64,000 bases of DNA. Source: Marinobacter nitratireducens. Its GTDB lineage: Bacteria; Pseudomonadota; Gammaproteobacteria; Pseudomonadales; Oleiphilaceae. The notes under the pieces were generated by a model. The model saw only the letters and a list, made by a program, of their open reading frames with translations. It was not told where the DNA came from and did not search any database. Made by a program: the position numbers and the translations under genes. Where the stretch lies: NCBI RefSeq assembly GCF_000708045.1, contig NZ_ANIE01000006.1, positions 1 to 64,000 on the forward strand. Direction: 5' to 3'. Every line of letters starts with the position of its first letter. Positions within the stretch are counted from its first letter, which is position 1. Shown piece by piece: positions 50,321 through 59,654 of this stretch.

Positions 50321-52597
50321 TCAGGATTCGGAGGTTTCCGCCAGGAGTTCACGCAGGGCATCCAACGGCATCGGGCGGTGGAAGTAATAACCCTGGAAGC
50401 GCCGACATCCCATTTTGATCAGAGCGCTTGCCTGCTCCGATTCCTCAACGCCCTCTGCGACCAGCTCCATACTGTGTCCCTGGGCAATCGCGATGATACT
50501 ACGGATCATGTTAGCGGCCTTTTCATCTTCCAGGATACTGTCCACAAAACTCTTGTCGATCTTCAGTTCGTCCAAAGGCAGTTTGCGCAGCAGGCTCAGG
50601 GAGGAATAGCCCGTTCCGAAGTCGTCCATGGATACCCGAATGCCGATCACCCGAAGCTGTTCAATGGTGAAAAGCACACGGTCAAAATCGCTCATGAACA
50701 GGGTCTCTGTGATCTCGAGAACCAGATCTTTGGGGGAAACGTCATAGGTCTCGAGCACTTTGACCACCGAGGTAACAAAATCCGGCTGCCGGAACTGAAT
50801 CACCGAGATGTTGATGGCCAGATCGATGGAGCGGCCAAGTTCCTTGCGCAATTCAGCGTATTCACGAACACTGGTTTCCAATACAAACCGGCCCAGCGGG
50901 ACCATCAGGCCGCTCTTTTCGGCAACTTCAACGAACTCTGCCGGCGAGACGAAACCCAGCTCGTCGTCTTTCCAACGTACCAGGGCCTCCAGACCAACCG
51001 TTTGCTGCTCTTCGTTCACCTGCGGCTGATACATCATAAACAGGGAGTTGGTCGCCAGGCCGTAACGCAGACGCTGCTCCACCGACAGGCGGCGCAGGTA
51101 AGCCTGTTCCATTTCTGACCGGTACACACAGACGGAATTACGGTTCTGCTTGGCCTCATAAAGCGCCAGATGGGCGCTGCGAATCACTTTGCTCAGAGAA
51201 CTGCCGTGATCGGGGAAGGAGGCCACCCCAATACTGGCGGTTACCTGCAGCCGGAGGCGATCGACTTCGAAGGTTTCACCAAGGTTATCCGCCAAGGAGA
51301 CGCACGCGTCCTCAACGGCAAGCAGATCGGTGTTGGGAGTGACAATGGCGAACTCATCACTGCCAAGGCGTGCGAGGTCATCACGGCGCTCTACCAGGTT
51401 CACCAGACGACGGCTGAACTCGATCAGCGCCGCGTCTCCGATTTCCAGGCCGAACCGGTCATTGATGCCTTTGAAGTTATCAATATTGATGACGATCAGG
51501 CTGAACGGTTGCTGACTCGGGATCAGGCTTTCAATGCGGTCCAGCAACCCCGTCCGATTCAGCAACCCGGTGAGTTCATCGTGGCGGGAAACGTATAGCA
51601 GTTCGCGGCGCCGGTTGCGTTCTGCGCCGTCGATGGCCTTGAACCATTTGAACAATACCAGGGCGGCCACGATGAAAACCGCCAGGTATTGCAACAACGC
51701 GACGGAAAATTCCTTGTAGATGCTGTTCAAGCGCGTCTCAGAGAGAGTCCACAGTTGATAACGCTGATTGAAGATGGCCGCAGTTATGAAGGACTCCTCT
51801 CCCCGCGATGTTCTGACCACCACCGATTCGCGGCTCTGCTTGATCGACTCAACGGTGCGGCCCAGCGCAATCTCAAAACCTCTGCGCCGCTCATCACGCG
51901 TCTTTTTATCGACATGTATCTGGGAGTAGACGTCGGGGCTGGAACCTTCCTGGGAAAGAAATTGCACGTAGCCGTCGCTCTCACGGTACAGCATTACGCT
52001 GTCATCAGCCCCGTCATAAAGCCTCTTGTTGAAAACCGAATTTCCTGAGGTAAGCTTGAAACCCGCGGTCATCACCGCAACCACCTCGCCGTTTTCATTC
52101 CTGAGCGCTTTTCGGATCGGTATCAACCAGGTATCGAGGGGCTCAAAATAGTATGTGCGACCCAGAACCATGGCCTCTGACTTGAGAGCCTCGGCAAAAC
52201 TGTCACGGGACTGGGGATGGGTGCGAAGGTTTGGAAGCTCAGAAAGATCAAGGTTTGAACTGGTGCGCACAAGGGTGCCGTCCGGGCGGGCCAGCCCGAA
52301 ACCCACGAGCGACTCATCAACGCTGAGAATGCTGTCCAGCAGTGGGATGTGCTGGCTTTCCGAATACAGATCCTCCTGTCTCAGAAGTTCCCGGCCCACC
52401 ACATCCAACACCAGCTCTTGAGTCCTCAGAAGGCTGTCTACAGATTGGTCCACCAACTCTGCACGGGTGGTCTGGTAGGTTTTCGTTTCGGACACGATGG
52501 CTTGCCAGCGAAACACCAGAATCACGGTGAGCAAGATCAGGCCACTGAAGACGATCAGGAAAAAAAGAGACCAGATATTTTTTTTCAGAATGGCCAA
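50321..52597 (-). CDS. CACHE-GGDEF-EAL c-di-GMP protein, degenerate GGDEF
   Basis: The 758-residue inner-membrane protein has an N-terminal helix (LFFLIVFSGLILLTVILVF), a periplasmic sensor region of ~270 residues of the CACHE type, a second helix near 300-317, then GGDEF (~330-490) and EAL (~505-750) domains. The GGDEF signature is GSDEF at 412-416, so cyclase activity is doubtful. The EAL domain has its catalytic signature (EALVRW, Glu537), DDFGTGYSSLSLL, and AEGVEESEQ near the C-terminus, so phosphodiesterase activity is likely. It would lower c-di-GMP in response to a periplasmic ligand, favouring motility over biofilm. Not linked to neighbours. Confidence 0.92.
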   Translation of the reverse strand: MAILKKNIWSLFFLIVFSGLILLTVILVFRWQAIVSETKTYQTTRAELVDQSVDSLLRTQELVLDVVGRELLRQEDLYSESQHIPLLDSILSVDESLVGFGLARPDGTLVRTSSNLDLSELPNLRTHPQSRDSFAEALKSEAMVLGRTYYFEPLDTWLIPIRKALRNENGEVVAVMTAGFKLTSGNSVFNKRLYDGADDSVMLYRESDGYVQFLSQEGSSPDVYSQIHVDKKTRDERRRGFEIALGRTVESIKQSRESVVVRTSRGEESFITAAIFNQRYQLWTLSETRLNSIYKEFSVALLQYLAVFIVAALVLFKWFKAIDGAERNRRRELLYVSRHDELTGLLNRTGLLDRIESLIPSQQPFSLIVINIDNFKGINDRFGLEIGDAALIEFSRRLVNLVERRDDLARLGSDEFAIVTPNTDLLAVEDACVSLADNLGETFEVDRLRLQVTASIGVASFPDHGSSLSKVIRSAHLALYEAKQNRNSVCVYRSEMEQAYLRRLSVEQRLRYGLATNSLFMMYQPQVNEEQQTVGLEALVRWKDDELGFVSPAEFVEVAEKSGLMVPLGRFVLETSVREYAELRKELGRSIDLAINISVIQFRQPDFVTSVVKVLETYDVSPKDLVLEITETLFMSDFDRVLFTIEQLRVIGIRVSMDDFGTGYSSLSLLRKLPLDELKIDKSFVDSILEDEKAANMIRSIIAIAQGHSMELVAEGVEESEQASALIKMGCRRFQGYYFHRPMPLDALRELLAETSES

Positions 52598-52727
52598 ACC
52601 CGGGACTCACAGCAACTGGGGCAAATGAAATAAATAAACTACAGCAATAATCATTCACATCATTATAGGTAACTCTCAGGATTTCGCATCCGCTGTGTCA
52701 GCGTCAATGATTTTTTATTGATATCCC

Positions 52728-53846
52728 TCAAGCACATACCAAGGCTTCTACCATCGCCCGCAAAAATCTTGAGGCCTCCCCGCCGGTTGCCGCGCGATGA
52801 TCGAACGTCAGTGACAACGGCAACACCGGACGAACCCCCGGCTCTCCGTCAACCGGAACCACTTTCTCACGGATACGCCCCGCCCCGACAATGGCAACCT
52901 GCGGGGGCGTAACGATCGGGTTGGCGTATTGGCCGGTCATGGTACCGAAATTGGATAGGGTAATGGTTGCGCCCTGCATTTCCTGCGGCGGAATCTTACG
53001 GGTTGCCACCGCCTCTCTCAGTTTCTCGAGTCCACTGCGCAGGTCCTTCTGACTACGGTGGGTAATATCACGCAGCACCGGTACAAACAGGCCATCCGGC
53101 GTATCAACAGCAATGCCTACGTGGACTTCCGTGAGCAGACGGCGGCTGAGGTTATCGCCATCAAACCAGCAGTTCAGTTCCGGCGATGCCTCACAGGCGG
53201 CGCCAATGGCCTGAACAAGGCGCATGGTGATATCCGTACCCTGCTTCCAGTCACCAATGTCCACGTCTTCAAAGATGGACACAGGCACCACATGAGCGTG
53301 AGACAGCGCCATGTTCTTGGCCATAGTACGACGAGTGCCTCGAAGCGCCTCGGCATCACCCAGTTGTTTCTGGTGGCTGGCGTGTTTGTGCACATCATCG
53401 TTGGTAACCAAACCTCCCGGGCCGCTGCCACGGATCTGCTCGAGGCTGACGCCGAGGCGTTCCGCCAGCGCCCGGACCCCTGGCGTTGCCCGATTAGCCC
53501 GGGCGCGCTTGCTTGAGGGGGCGGCTCCGATGATGAACTCATCCTTTGCCGACATGCCCGCCTCTGGCCTCGAGGCTTTCAGTTCGCCGACAACCGTACC
53601 GCTGTCGCTGCCCTCTCCTTCAAAGGCCAGTAGCGGCTCCCCGGTATGGATGATATCCCCAGGCTCGCCGTACAATTTTACAATGGTGCCAGCCTCAGGA
53701 GACGGCACCTCGACAATGGCCTTGGCGGTTTCCACTGATACGAGGACCTGATCGACAGTCACTTCGTCGCCCACGTTGACGTGCCACTCCACTATTTCGG
53801 CTTCTGGCAAACCTTCACCCAGATCAGGCAACTTGAAATTTTTCAT
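52728..53846 (-). CDS. bkdB: branched-chain 2-oxoacid dehydrogenase E2
   Basis: The 372-residue acyltransferase has one lipoyl domain (lipoylated Lys42 in SVETAKAIVEV), an Ala-poor linker, a short E1/E3-binding domain (ATPGVRALAERLGV...GSGPGGLVTNDDV) and the catalytic domain. The usual DHRxxDG active-site motif reads DHRAATG: His350 is kept, but the aspartate position is Thr354. It is the last gene of the operon, with its ATG overlapping the E1 beta stop (53843-53846). No E3 (lipoamide dehydrogenase) gene follows, so E3 must be shared from elsewhere. Confidence 0.9.
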   Translation of the reverse strand: MKNFKLPDLGEGLPEAEIVEWHVNVGDEVTVDQVLVSVETAKAIVEVPSPEAGTIVKLYGEPGDIIHTGEPLLAFEGEGSDSGTVVGELKASRPEAGMSAKDEFIIGAAPSSKRARANRATPGVRALAERLGVSLEQIRGSGPGGLVTNDDVHKHASHQKQLGDAEALRGTRRTMAKNMALSHAHVVPVSIFEDVDIGDWKQGTDITMRLVQAIGAACEASPELNCWFDGDNLSRRLLTEVHVGIAVDTPDGLFVPVLRDITHRSQKDLRSGLEKLREAVATRKIPPQEMQGATITLSNFGTMTGQYANPIVTPPQVAIVGAGRIREKVVPVDGEPGVRPVLPLSLTFDHRAATGGEASRFLRAMVEALVCA

Positions 53847-54835
53847 AGCGCAATCACCTGTTCCACTGCCTGAACGATATCGCCCACCTCGGGCAGGTAG
53901 GCCTGTTCGTTACGGTAATACGGCATGATGGTGTCGTAACCTGTGACCCGGACCACCGGCGCCTGCAAATCCAGGAACGCTCCCTCAGCAATCGAGGCCG
54001 CGATTTCAGCGCCCACACCACCATTGCCGCAGGCCTCATGCACAATCACCGCCCGGCCGGTCTTTGCGACCGAGCACAGCAGGGTGTCCCGATCCAGCGG
54101 ACTGACAGCCGCCACGTCAATGACCTCTGCCATAATGCCTTGCTCTGCCAGTTTGTCTGCCGCCTGAAGAGTTTCCATCACACAGGCGCCCCAGCTAATC
54201 AGGGTCACATCCTCGCCCTCACGCAGGGTGAAGCAGGTATCCAGTGGCAGGGCTTCGCCGTTGTTATCCACAGCCTGAGTAACAGCCCGATAGATACGTT
54301 TGGGCTCGAGAAAGATTACCGGGTCCGGGTTGCGAATAGCCGCAAGTAACAGTCCATAGGCTCGCTGTGGCGAGCTTGGAATCACCACCCGTAGCCCGGG
54401 AATATGGGCGAACAGTGCTTCGGTGCTCTCCGAATGGTGTTCCGGCGCATGTATGCCGCCACCGAATGGCGCCCGGTATACCAGCGGACAACTCAGGCGG
54501 CCGCGGGTTCGATTTCGCATTCGGGCGGCATGGCTAACGATCTGCTCCATGGCAGCGTATATGAAACCCATAAACTGGAACTCAGCCACCGGTTTCAGTC
54601 CCTGGGTTGCCATGCCAATGGCGGTACCCGCAATCAGGTTCTCTGCCAGAGGTGTGTCCATCACCCGCTTGAAACCGAACCGGTCCTTGAGACCAACCGT
54701 CGCGCGGAAGACTCCCCCATTGGTGGCGATATCCTCACCGAGCACCACCACGTTATCATCGTGCTCCATCTCCCAGGCCAGAGCGAGGTTGACCGCCTCC
54801 ACCAGGGTGACATCACGGACATCGGGCTTGCTCAT
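53843..54835 (-). CDS. bkdA2: 2-oxoacid dehydrogenase E1 beta subunit
   Basis: The 330-residue protein matches the E1 beta family: VVVLGEDIATNGGVFRAT near the start, LIAGTAIGMATQGLKPV and IHAPEHHSESTEALFAHIPG, with the C-terminal transketolase domain. With E1 alpha it forms the thiamine-diphosphate E1 that decarboxylates branched-chain 2-oxoacids. Its start and stop each overlap neighbours by four bases (54832-54835 with E1 alpha, 53843-53846 with E2), a tightly coupled operon. Confidence 0.93.
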   Translation of the reverse strand: MSKPDVRDVTLVEAVNLALAWEMEHDDNVVVLGEDIATNGGVFRATVGLKDRFGFKRVMDTPLAENLIAGTAIGMATQGLKPVAEFQFMGFIYAAMEQIVSHAARMRNRTRGRLSCPLVYRAPFGGGIHAPEHHSESTEALFAHIPGLRVVIPSSPQRAYGLLLAAIRNPDPVIFLEPKRIYRAVTQAVDNNGEALPLDTCFTLREGEDVTLISWGACVMETLQAADKLAEQGIMAEVIDVAAVSPLDRDTLLCSVAKTGRAVIVHEACGNGGVGAEIAASIAEGAFLDLQAPVVRVTGYDTIMPYYRNEQAYLPEVGDIVQAVEQVIAL

Positions 54836-55911
54836 GACTCACCTCCCCGATATTTCTCGGCAATACGCTCGCGCTGTGATGCCAACGCAGCGGGCAGGCT
54901 GTCAAAAAGGTAGTCCACCATTGCGGTGGGAGGTTCGGCTTCGGTGGCCAGGTATTCTTCAACAGCCTGTTCAACAGTCTGCTTACAATCAGCCTGCAGC
55001 GCCTGTTCCTTCTCCGGGTTCCAGAGCCCGGCGTTGTGAAGATAATTCTGTAACCGTTTTATGCCGTCTTTTTCCCACGCCTCCCGAAGCTCTTCAGCAC
55101 TGCGATAGCGGGTAGCATCGTCGGCCGTAGTATGATCACCCAGTCGATAAGTCACAGCCTCAATGACGGCTCCGCCCTTGCCTGCACGGGCGCGCTCCAG
55201 TGCATTGTCGAGCGCCTCAATAGCAGCGAAGTAATCATTGCCATCAACAATATGCCCCGGCAGTCCGGCTCCGATAGCTTTCTGGGCAATGGTTTCCGCA
55301 CCGGTCTGAATGCTTCGGGGGGTTGAGATTGCCCACTGGTTGTTGATCGCCACAAAGACCACAGGCAGATGCCAGGCGCCTGCGAGATTGATGCTTTCAA
55401 GGAAGTCCCCTTTGGAGGTTCCACCGTCACCCACGCAGCACACCACCGCCCGGGATTCTCCCCGGACCCGAATAGCCGCTGCCACGCCCACTGCGTGGCA
55501 GCACTGAGTTGCGATAGGCACAGCGATCGGCAGGTCTTCAGGGCATGCCTTCCAGGCACTTCCCCGTTCATCCCCTCCCCAATAGAGCAGCATTTCGCTG
55601 AGACTTACCCCGCGCAGAATGTGGGCAGCCTGGTCACGGTAGTAAGGAACGAATACATCCGTCTTCGCCAGGCTCTGGCCAATTGCGGTGCCAATCACCT
55701 CGTGGCCGAGTACCGAAGGGTAGGTTCCGCACTTACCGGTGCGTTGAAGAGCAATGGCTTTAGAATCGAAGGTGCGTGCCAGCACCATGTTGCGGTAGGC
55801 GGCCAGGGTCCTTTGGGTATCCTTGGCCTGGTGCGGCAGCTCATCAAGCGGCTCGCCCCGGTCATCCAGATAAACAACGCTATCCACATGAAACTCGTGG
55901 AGATGCTTCAT
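54832..55911 (-). CDS. bkdA1: 2-oxoacid dehydrogenase E1 alpha subunit
   Basis: ATG 55911 follows AAGGAGGATGGG, giving 359 residues. The ThDP-binding motif is CCVGDGGTSKGDFLESIN, followed by VFVAINNQWAIS, and the family segment YRDQAAHILRGVSLSEMLLYWGG is present. I call branched-chain specificity because the window carries the full valine pathway. A pyruvate-type E1 (PdhA of Gram-positive style) remains possible, since these E1 alpha families are hard to separate by eye. It heads bkdA1-bkdA2-bkdB. Confidence 0.88.
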   Translation of the reverse strand: MKHLHEFHVDSVVYLDDRGEPLDELPHQAKDTQRTLAAYRNMVLARTFDSKAIALQRTGKCGTYPSVLGHEVIGTAIGQSLAKTDVFVPYYRDQAAHILRGVSLSEMLLYWGGDERGSAWKACPEDLPIAVPIATQCCHAVGVAAAIRVRGESRAVVCCVGDGGTSKGDFLESINLAGAWHLPVVFVAINNQWAISTPRSIQTGAETIAQKAIGAGLPGHIVDGNDYFAAIEALDNALERARAGKGGAVIEAVTYRLGDHTTADDATRYRSAEELREAWEKDGIKRLQNYLHNAGLWNPEKEQALQADCKQTVEQAVEEYLATEAEPPTAMVDYLFDSLPAALASQRERIAEKYRGGES

Positions 55912-55951
55912 CCCATCCTCCTTACCCCCGCTTATTGGTGAAAGCGTTGGC

Positions 55952-56061
55952 GACACACTTGCCGGCTTGTGGCCGGCCCGGTGTCAGCATCGGGGCTGGT
56001 CGTCTTGTTGTTGGCGTGGTTCGCACACCGTTGGGATTAGACAGAGTACCCAGTCACTCTG
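55952..56061 (-). promoter_or_regulatory. bkd leader hairpin and upstream palindrome
   Basis: Two elements lie in the 221-base gap upstream of bkdA1. GCCGGC-TTGTG-GCCGGC (55961-55977), extended by outer arms GACAC/GTGTC (55952, 55981), would form a two-tier leader hairpin. CAGAGT-(8 bases)-ACTCTG (56042-56061) is a palindrome about 130 bases before the start and could be an operator. No bkdR-type regulator gene is adjacent. Confidence 0.35.
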
Positions 56062-56132
56062 ATTAATATTTAGACGATCCGAGAGAATTGTTCAAAACAA
56101 AGGGAGAAAACATCGCTCAGGCTCATTGAAAC

Positions 56133-56651
56133 TTAATCGTCCCAACGATCATATTGCTGCCCCTGACGAAGTAGCCAGTAGGTCACACCCAGCGCAAGCG
56201 TTGTCGCCGCGATTCCGATCAGATACATCGGAGTCAGCTCATCAAAATCCAGTACTATCACTTTTCGGGCGATGGCCATCAGAGCTGTCGCTACGACCAA
56301 CTGCACCGGAAAGACATTCGTGCCCAGATAGAGCCTTATGTTGATAAAGATTTCTACCGCGATAAGCACGGCCATGAAGGCACCAAACGTGTAGAAAATA
56401 TCGTTGATGCCCAATAGCATCAAAGGAGGCGTGACCAAACGATCGTAGATTATATAAACGACGTCGCCCACGCCCCAGAGGATGACAGCAACCATCAGCA
56501 CCGCCAGAATGCGAATGGCAAACCGGATAATACGGTGGAGGCCCCGGAAGAACGGGTCCGGAAAATCTACAGGTAGCTCTTGATGCAGTTCGTGCCTGCG
56601 ACTGTCTGCCCTGGCACTACTGACGCCTTCTTCTTTCTGGGTATCAGACAT
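56133..56651 (-). CDS. PsiE-family membrane protein
   Basis: The 172-residue protein has four membrane helices and matches PsiE (phosphate-starvation-inducible E): an N-terminal hydrophilic part, then RFAIRILAVLMVAVILWGVGDVVY, a short loop, FYTFGAFMAVLIAVEIFINI, and VVATALMAIARKVIVLDF. The family's function is unknown. No pho box is evident in the short gap upstream, so phosphate control is not shown by the sequence. Confidence 0.87.
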   Translation of the reverse strand: MSDTQKEEGVSSARADSRRHELHQELPVDFPDPFFRGLHRIIRFAIRILAVLMVAVILWGVGDVVYIIYDRLVTPPLMLLGINDIFYTFGAFMAVLIAVEIFINIRLYLGTNVFPVQLVVATALMAIARKVIVLDFDELTPMYLIGIAATTLALGVTYWLLRQGQQYDRWDD

Positions 56652-56694
56652 TCAGCCCCCCTTCGAAGGTTTCCCGGAAGAAAACCTCCTAGTA

Positions 56695-57033
56695 TCAGGC
56701 CTTCTTCACAAACTCGGATTTGAGTTTCATAGCACCGACCCCGTCGATTTTACAATCGATATCGTGGTCGCCATCAACTAGCCTGATATTTTTTACCTTC
56801 GTGCCGACCTTAACGACAGAGCTTGAACCCTTTACTTTCAGGTCCTTGATCACAGTGACCGTGTCCCCGTCCTGAAGTTCATTGCCATTGGAATCGCGAA
56901 CAATCTTTCCGGCCTCAGTTTCTGCCTGTTCGGCTTCGGTCCACTCGTGGCCGCACTCGGGGCAAACGAGCTGAACGCCATCTTCATAGGTGTATTCGGA
57001 GTTGCATTGCGGGCAGGGAGGAAGTTGAGACAT
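56695..57033 (-). CDS. yjdM: YjdM (PhnA-like) zinc-ribbon protein
   Basis: ATG 57033, seven bases after AGGAA, gives 112 residues; ATG 57039 is too close to the ribosome binding site. An N-terminal zinc ribbon ([25 protein letters not shown]) is followed by an SH3-like beta barrel with [20 protein letters not shown], which matches YjdM/PhnA. Despite the old PhnA name it is not a phosphonate hydrolase, and its role is unknown. Convergence or coupling with neighbours is not evident. Confidence 0.9.
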   Translation of the reverse strand: MSQLPPCPQCNSEYTYEDGVQLVCPECGHEWTEAEQAETEAGKIVRDSNGNELQDGDTVTVIKDLKVKGSSSVVKVGTKVKNIRLVDGDHDIDCKIDGVGAMKLKSEFVKKA

Positions 57034-57197
57034 TATCATTTCCTGTTAATCAAATGAAAACCTAATAATACCAGAAACAGAGAAAGGCGGCTCAACCACC
57101 TCAGCAAATGATGGCAATCCGATGACCCGGGAATTGAGCAGTGCCGGTCAAGACAGGTTAAACTACATCTTGATTCCAACTCTCAAGGAAAGCCAAC

Positions 57198-57650
57198 ATG
57201 CCAATCTGGGTCGATGCCGACGCCTGCCCCGTTCCCATCCGGGAAATCCTGTGCCGAGCCGCCACACGCTGGCAGATCCAGACCACCTTTATCGCCAACC
57301 ACGCCATCAACTTGCCCCCAAGCCCCTACATCGGGCGACGGCAGGTTCCCCATGGCTTTGACGTGGCAGATAACGAAATCATGGAACAGATGACCGAGGG
57401 CGACCTGGTGATCACCCAGGACATCCCCCTGGCCGCAGAAGCCATCGAGAAAGGCGCCGACGTATTCAACCCCAGAGGGCAGGCGTTCACCAAGGAGAAC
57501 ATCCGCCAACGCCTGGCGATGCGAAACTTCATGGAGGAAATGCGCAGTGCCGGCCAGGTGACTGGCGGGCCAGCCCCCTTCAGCCAGGGTGACCGAAAGG
57601 AATTTGCGGATAAGCTTGACCGCTGGTTGCAGAAAAACCACAAACGCTAG
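57198..57650 (+). CDS. YaiI/YqxD-family (DUF188) protein
   Basis: The 150-residue protein matches the UPF0178 (DUF188) family, starting [18 protein letters not shown], with [22 protein letters not shown] and [16 protein letters not shown]. The fold is a PIN-like domain, with the acidic DADACP and TQDIPLA segments at its active site, so nuclease-like action is possible but unproven. The ribosome binding site is AAGGAA. It is probably monocistronic. Confidence 0.9.
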   Translation: MPIWVDADACPVPIREILCRAATRWQIQTTFIANHAINLPPSPYIGRRQVPHGFDVADNEIMEQMTEGDLVITQDIPLAAEAIEKGADVFNPRGQAFTKENIRQRLAMRNFMEEMRSAGQVTGGPAPFSQGDRKEFADKLDRWLQKNHKR

Positions 57651-57764
57651 CGAGCCCTCGCCTGAAAAGACGAACACCTCTCATACGGAAATGTTAACGA
57701 TTCTCTTTCATTGGATGAGGTGAGCCGCTACCCTTGGCGCTTTCACATCGTCGCGGAGAGTTTC

Positions 57765-59555
57765 ATGTCCGGCAATGCCAGCAATCCGACCAGCAGTTTC
57801 GCTGCCCTCGCCCGTCTGCTCAGATATGCGCGGGGGTACCGCCGGCAAATTATCACAGCCACCACCTGCTCCATCATAAACAAGCTATTCGACATCGCTC
57901 CGGAAATCCTGATCGGTGTGGCCATTGATGTGGTGGTCAATCAGGAAGCCAGTTTTGTTGCCGGCCTCGGTTTTGAAAGTGCTCAGGAGCAGATCACCAT
58001 TTTGGCGGTGATGACTTTCTTCATCTGGGCCGGTGAATCCCTGTTTGAATACCTGTTCCAGATACTATGGCGAAACCTCGCCCAACGGCTTCAGGCAGAC
58101 CTTCGCCAGGATGCCTATGAACATGCCCAGCGACTGGACATGAGCTTCTTCGAATCCCGCAGCTCCGGCCAGCTGGTTGCGACCATGAACGACGACGTGA
58201 ATCAGCTGGAGCGCTTCCTGGACGGCGGTGCCAACGCCATGATTCAGGTCGCGGTTTCCATCGTGGCGGTGGGAGCGGTTTTTTTCATCCTGTCGCCTCT
58301 TGTGGCCATGCTGGCCTTTACTCCGATACCGCTGATCGTCTGGGGAGCCTTCTATTTCCAGCGCAAGGCCGGCCCACTCTATGCGGATGTACGCGAGAAA
58401 GTGGGCGATCTTTCCAGCCGCCTGGCCAACAATATCGGCGGCATCGCTACCATCAAAAGTTTTACCGCAGAAACCCGTGAGGCGGAGCGGCTGAAAGCCA
58501 GCAGCGAGGCCTATGTCGAAGCCAACCAGAAGGCGATTCGCATCAGTTCCGCCTTTATTCCCGTGATTCGAATGGCGGTCCTGGCCGGGTTCCTGGCCAC
58601 CTTCACCGTTGGCGGCATGATGGCGCTGGAGGGCACCCTGAACGTGGGCGCTTACGGCGTACTGGTCTTCCTGACCCAACGCTTGCTCTGGCCTCTGACC
58701 GGCATGGCCGAAGTCATCGACCTTTTCGAACGCGCCATGGCCAGCACCCGCCGGATCCTCGACCTTCTGGCCGAGCCGGTTTACGTGCATGATCAGGAGG
58801 GCACCGCGCTGGAGCTGCCGGTTAAAGGCGACGTCAGGTTCGAGGGAGTAAGCTTCCATTATCCCTCCAGCGGCGCGGGTATCCGGGATATCGATCTGCA
58901 CATTCCGGCGGGCAACACCCTTGCCCTGGTGGGCGCGACGGGGTCTGGCAAATCGACCCTGATCAAACTCATGCTCCGCTTCTATGATCCCAGCCACGGC
59001 CGCATCCTCATTGATGGTCTGCCGATCCGCTCCGCCAGCCTGGCATCCCTGCGGGGTGCCATCGGCCTGGTCAGCCAGGATGTCTATCTGTTTGAAGGCA
59101 CCATCCGAGACAACCTGGTTTACGGCCAACCGGATGCCACCGACGAACAGATCATCGACGCCGCCAAAACCGCCGAAGCGTGGAGCTTTATCGAGGCGCT
59201 GCCAGAGGGGCTGGACACACCGGTGGGTGAGCGCGGCGTTCGCCTGTCTGGCGGTCAGCGTCAGCGGCTTTCCCTCGCCCGGGCGTTGCTCAAGGATCCA
59301 CCGATCCTCGTTCTCGACGAAGCCACCAGTGCCGTGGACAACGAGACCGAAGCGGCGATCCAACGTTCGCTGAAGCGAATCGGCCATGACCGCACGGTAA
59401 TCATGATTGCGCACCGGCTTTCAACCATTGTTGATGCAGACAGCATCGCCGTGGTGGAACAGGGCAAGATCATCGAGTCCGGCAGCCATGACCAGTTGCT
59501 GGCGGAACAGGGCGCCTATTTCGCCCAGTGGCAGGTGCAGACCGGGCGGGCCTGA
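57765..59555 (+). CDS. ABC exporter, fused permease-ATPase
   Basis: ATG 57765 after GCGGAGAGTTTC gives 596 residues; an upstream TTG frame start has no such site. The N-terminal ~320 residues form a six-helix type I exporter domain. The C-terminal ATPase has Walker A GATGSGKSTLIK, signature VRLSGGQRQRLSLARALL, Walker B ILVLDEATSAVDNETE and the H-loop IAHRLST. It works as a homodimer or with a partner half-transporter not found here. MsbA-like lipid or drug export is typical. The following siderophore genes are preceded by their own Fur box, so a functional link is not established. Confidence 0.9.
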   Translation: MSGNASNPTSSFAALARLLRYARGYRRQIITATTCSIINKLFDIAPEILIGVAIDVVVNQEASFVAGLGFESAQEQITILAVMTFFIWAGESLFEYLFQILWRNLAQRLQADLRQDAYEHAQRLDMSFFESRSSGQLVATMNDDVNQLERFLDGGANAMIQVAVSIVAVGAVFFILSPLVAMLAFTPIPLIVWGAFYFQRKAGPLYADVREKVGDLSSRLANNIGGIATIKSFTAETREAERLKASSEAYVEANQKAIRISSAFIPVIRMAVLAGFLATFTVGGMMALEGTLNVGAYGVLVFLTQRLLWPLTGMAEVIDLFERAMASTRRILDLLAEPVYVHDQEGTALELPVKGDVRFEGVSFHYPSSGAGIRDIDLHIPAGNTLALVGATGSGKSTLIKLMLRFYDPSHGRILIDGLPIRSASLASLRGAIGLVSQDVYLFEGTIRDNLVYGQPDATDEQIIDAAKTAEAWSFIEALPEGLDTPVGERGVRLSGGQRQRLSLARALLKDPPILVLDEATSAVDNETEAAIQRSLKRIGHDRTVIMIAHRLSTIVDADSIAVVEQGKIIESGSHDQLLAEQGAYFAQWQVQTGRA

Positions 59556-59600
59556 GGCCTGCCCATTTGCGTTCATGGTTTAATTCCGCCAAAACACTAT

Positions 59601-59619
59601 TGATAATAATTCGCATTTA
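59601..59619 (+). promoter_or_regulatory. Fur box upstream of fhuC
   Basis: TGATAATAATTCGCATTTA resembles the Fur sites written TGATAATGATTCTCATTTA, differing at two positions. It lies 36 bases before the fhuC start, inside the expected promoter. Iron-bound Fur should repress the fhuC-fhuD-fhuB-fhuF operon. Confidence 0.75.
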
Positions 59620-59654
59620 AATTAACCTTACGCCTCCAGTCAGTAGGAGGCTTC

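Noticed and set aside
58065..59414. 449-codon open frame antisense to the ABC exporter
   Set aside because: The exporter frame carries all ABC motifs; the antisense product is Gly/Asp/Gln-rich with no domain.
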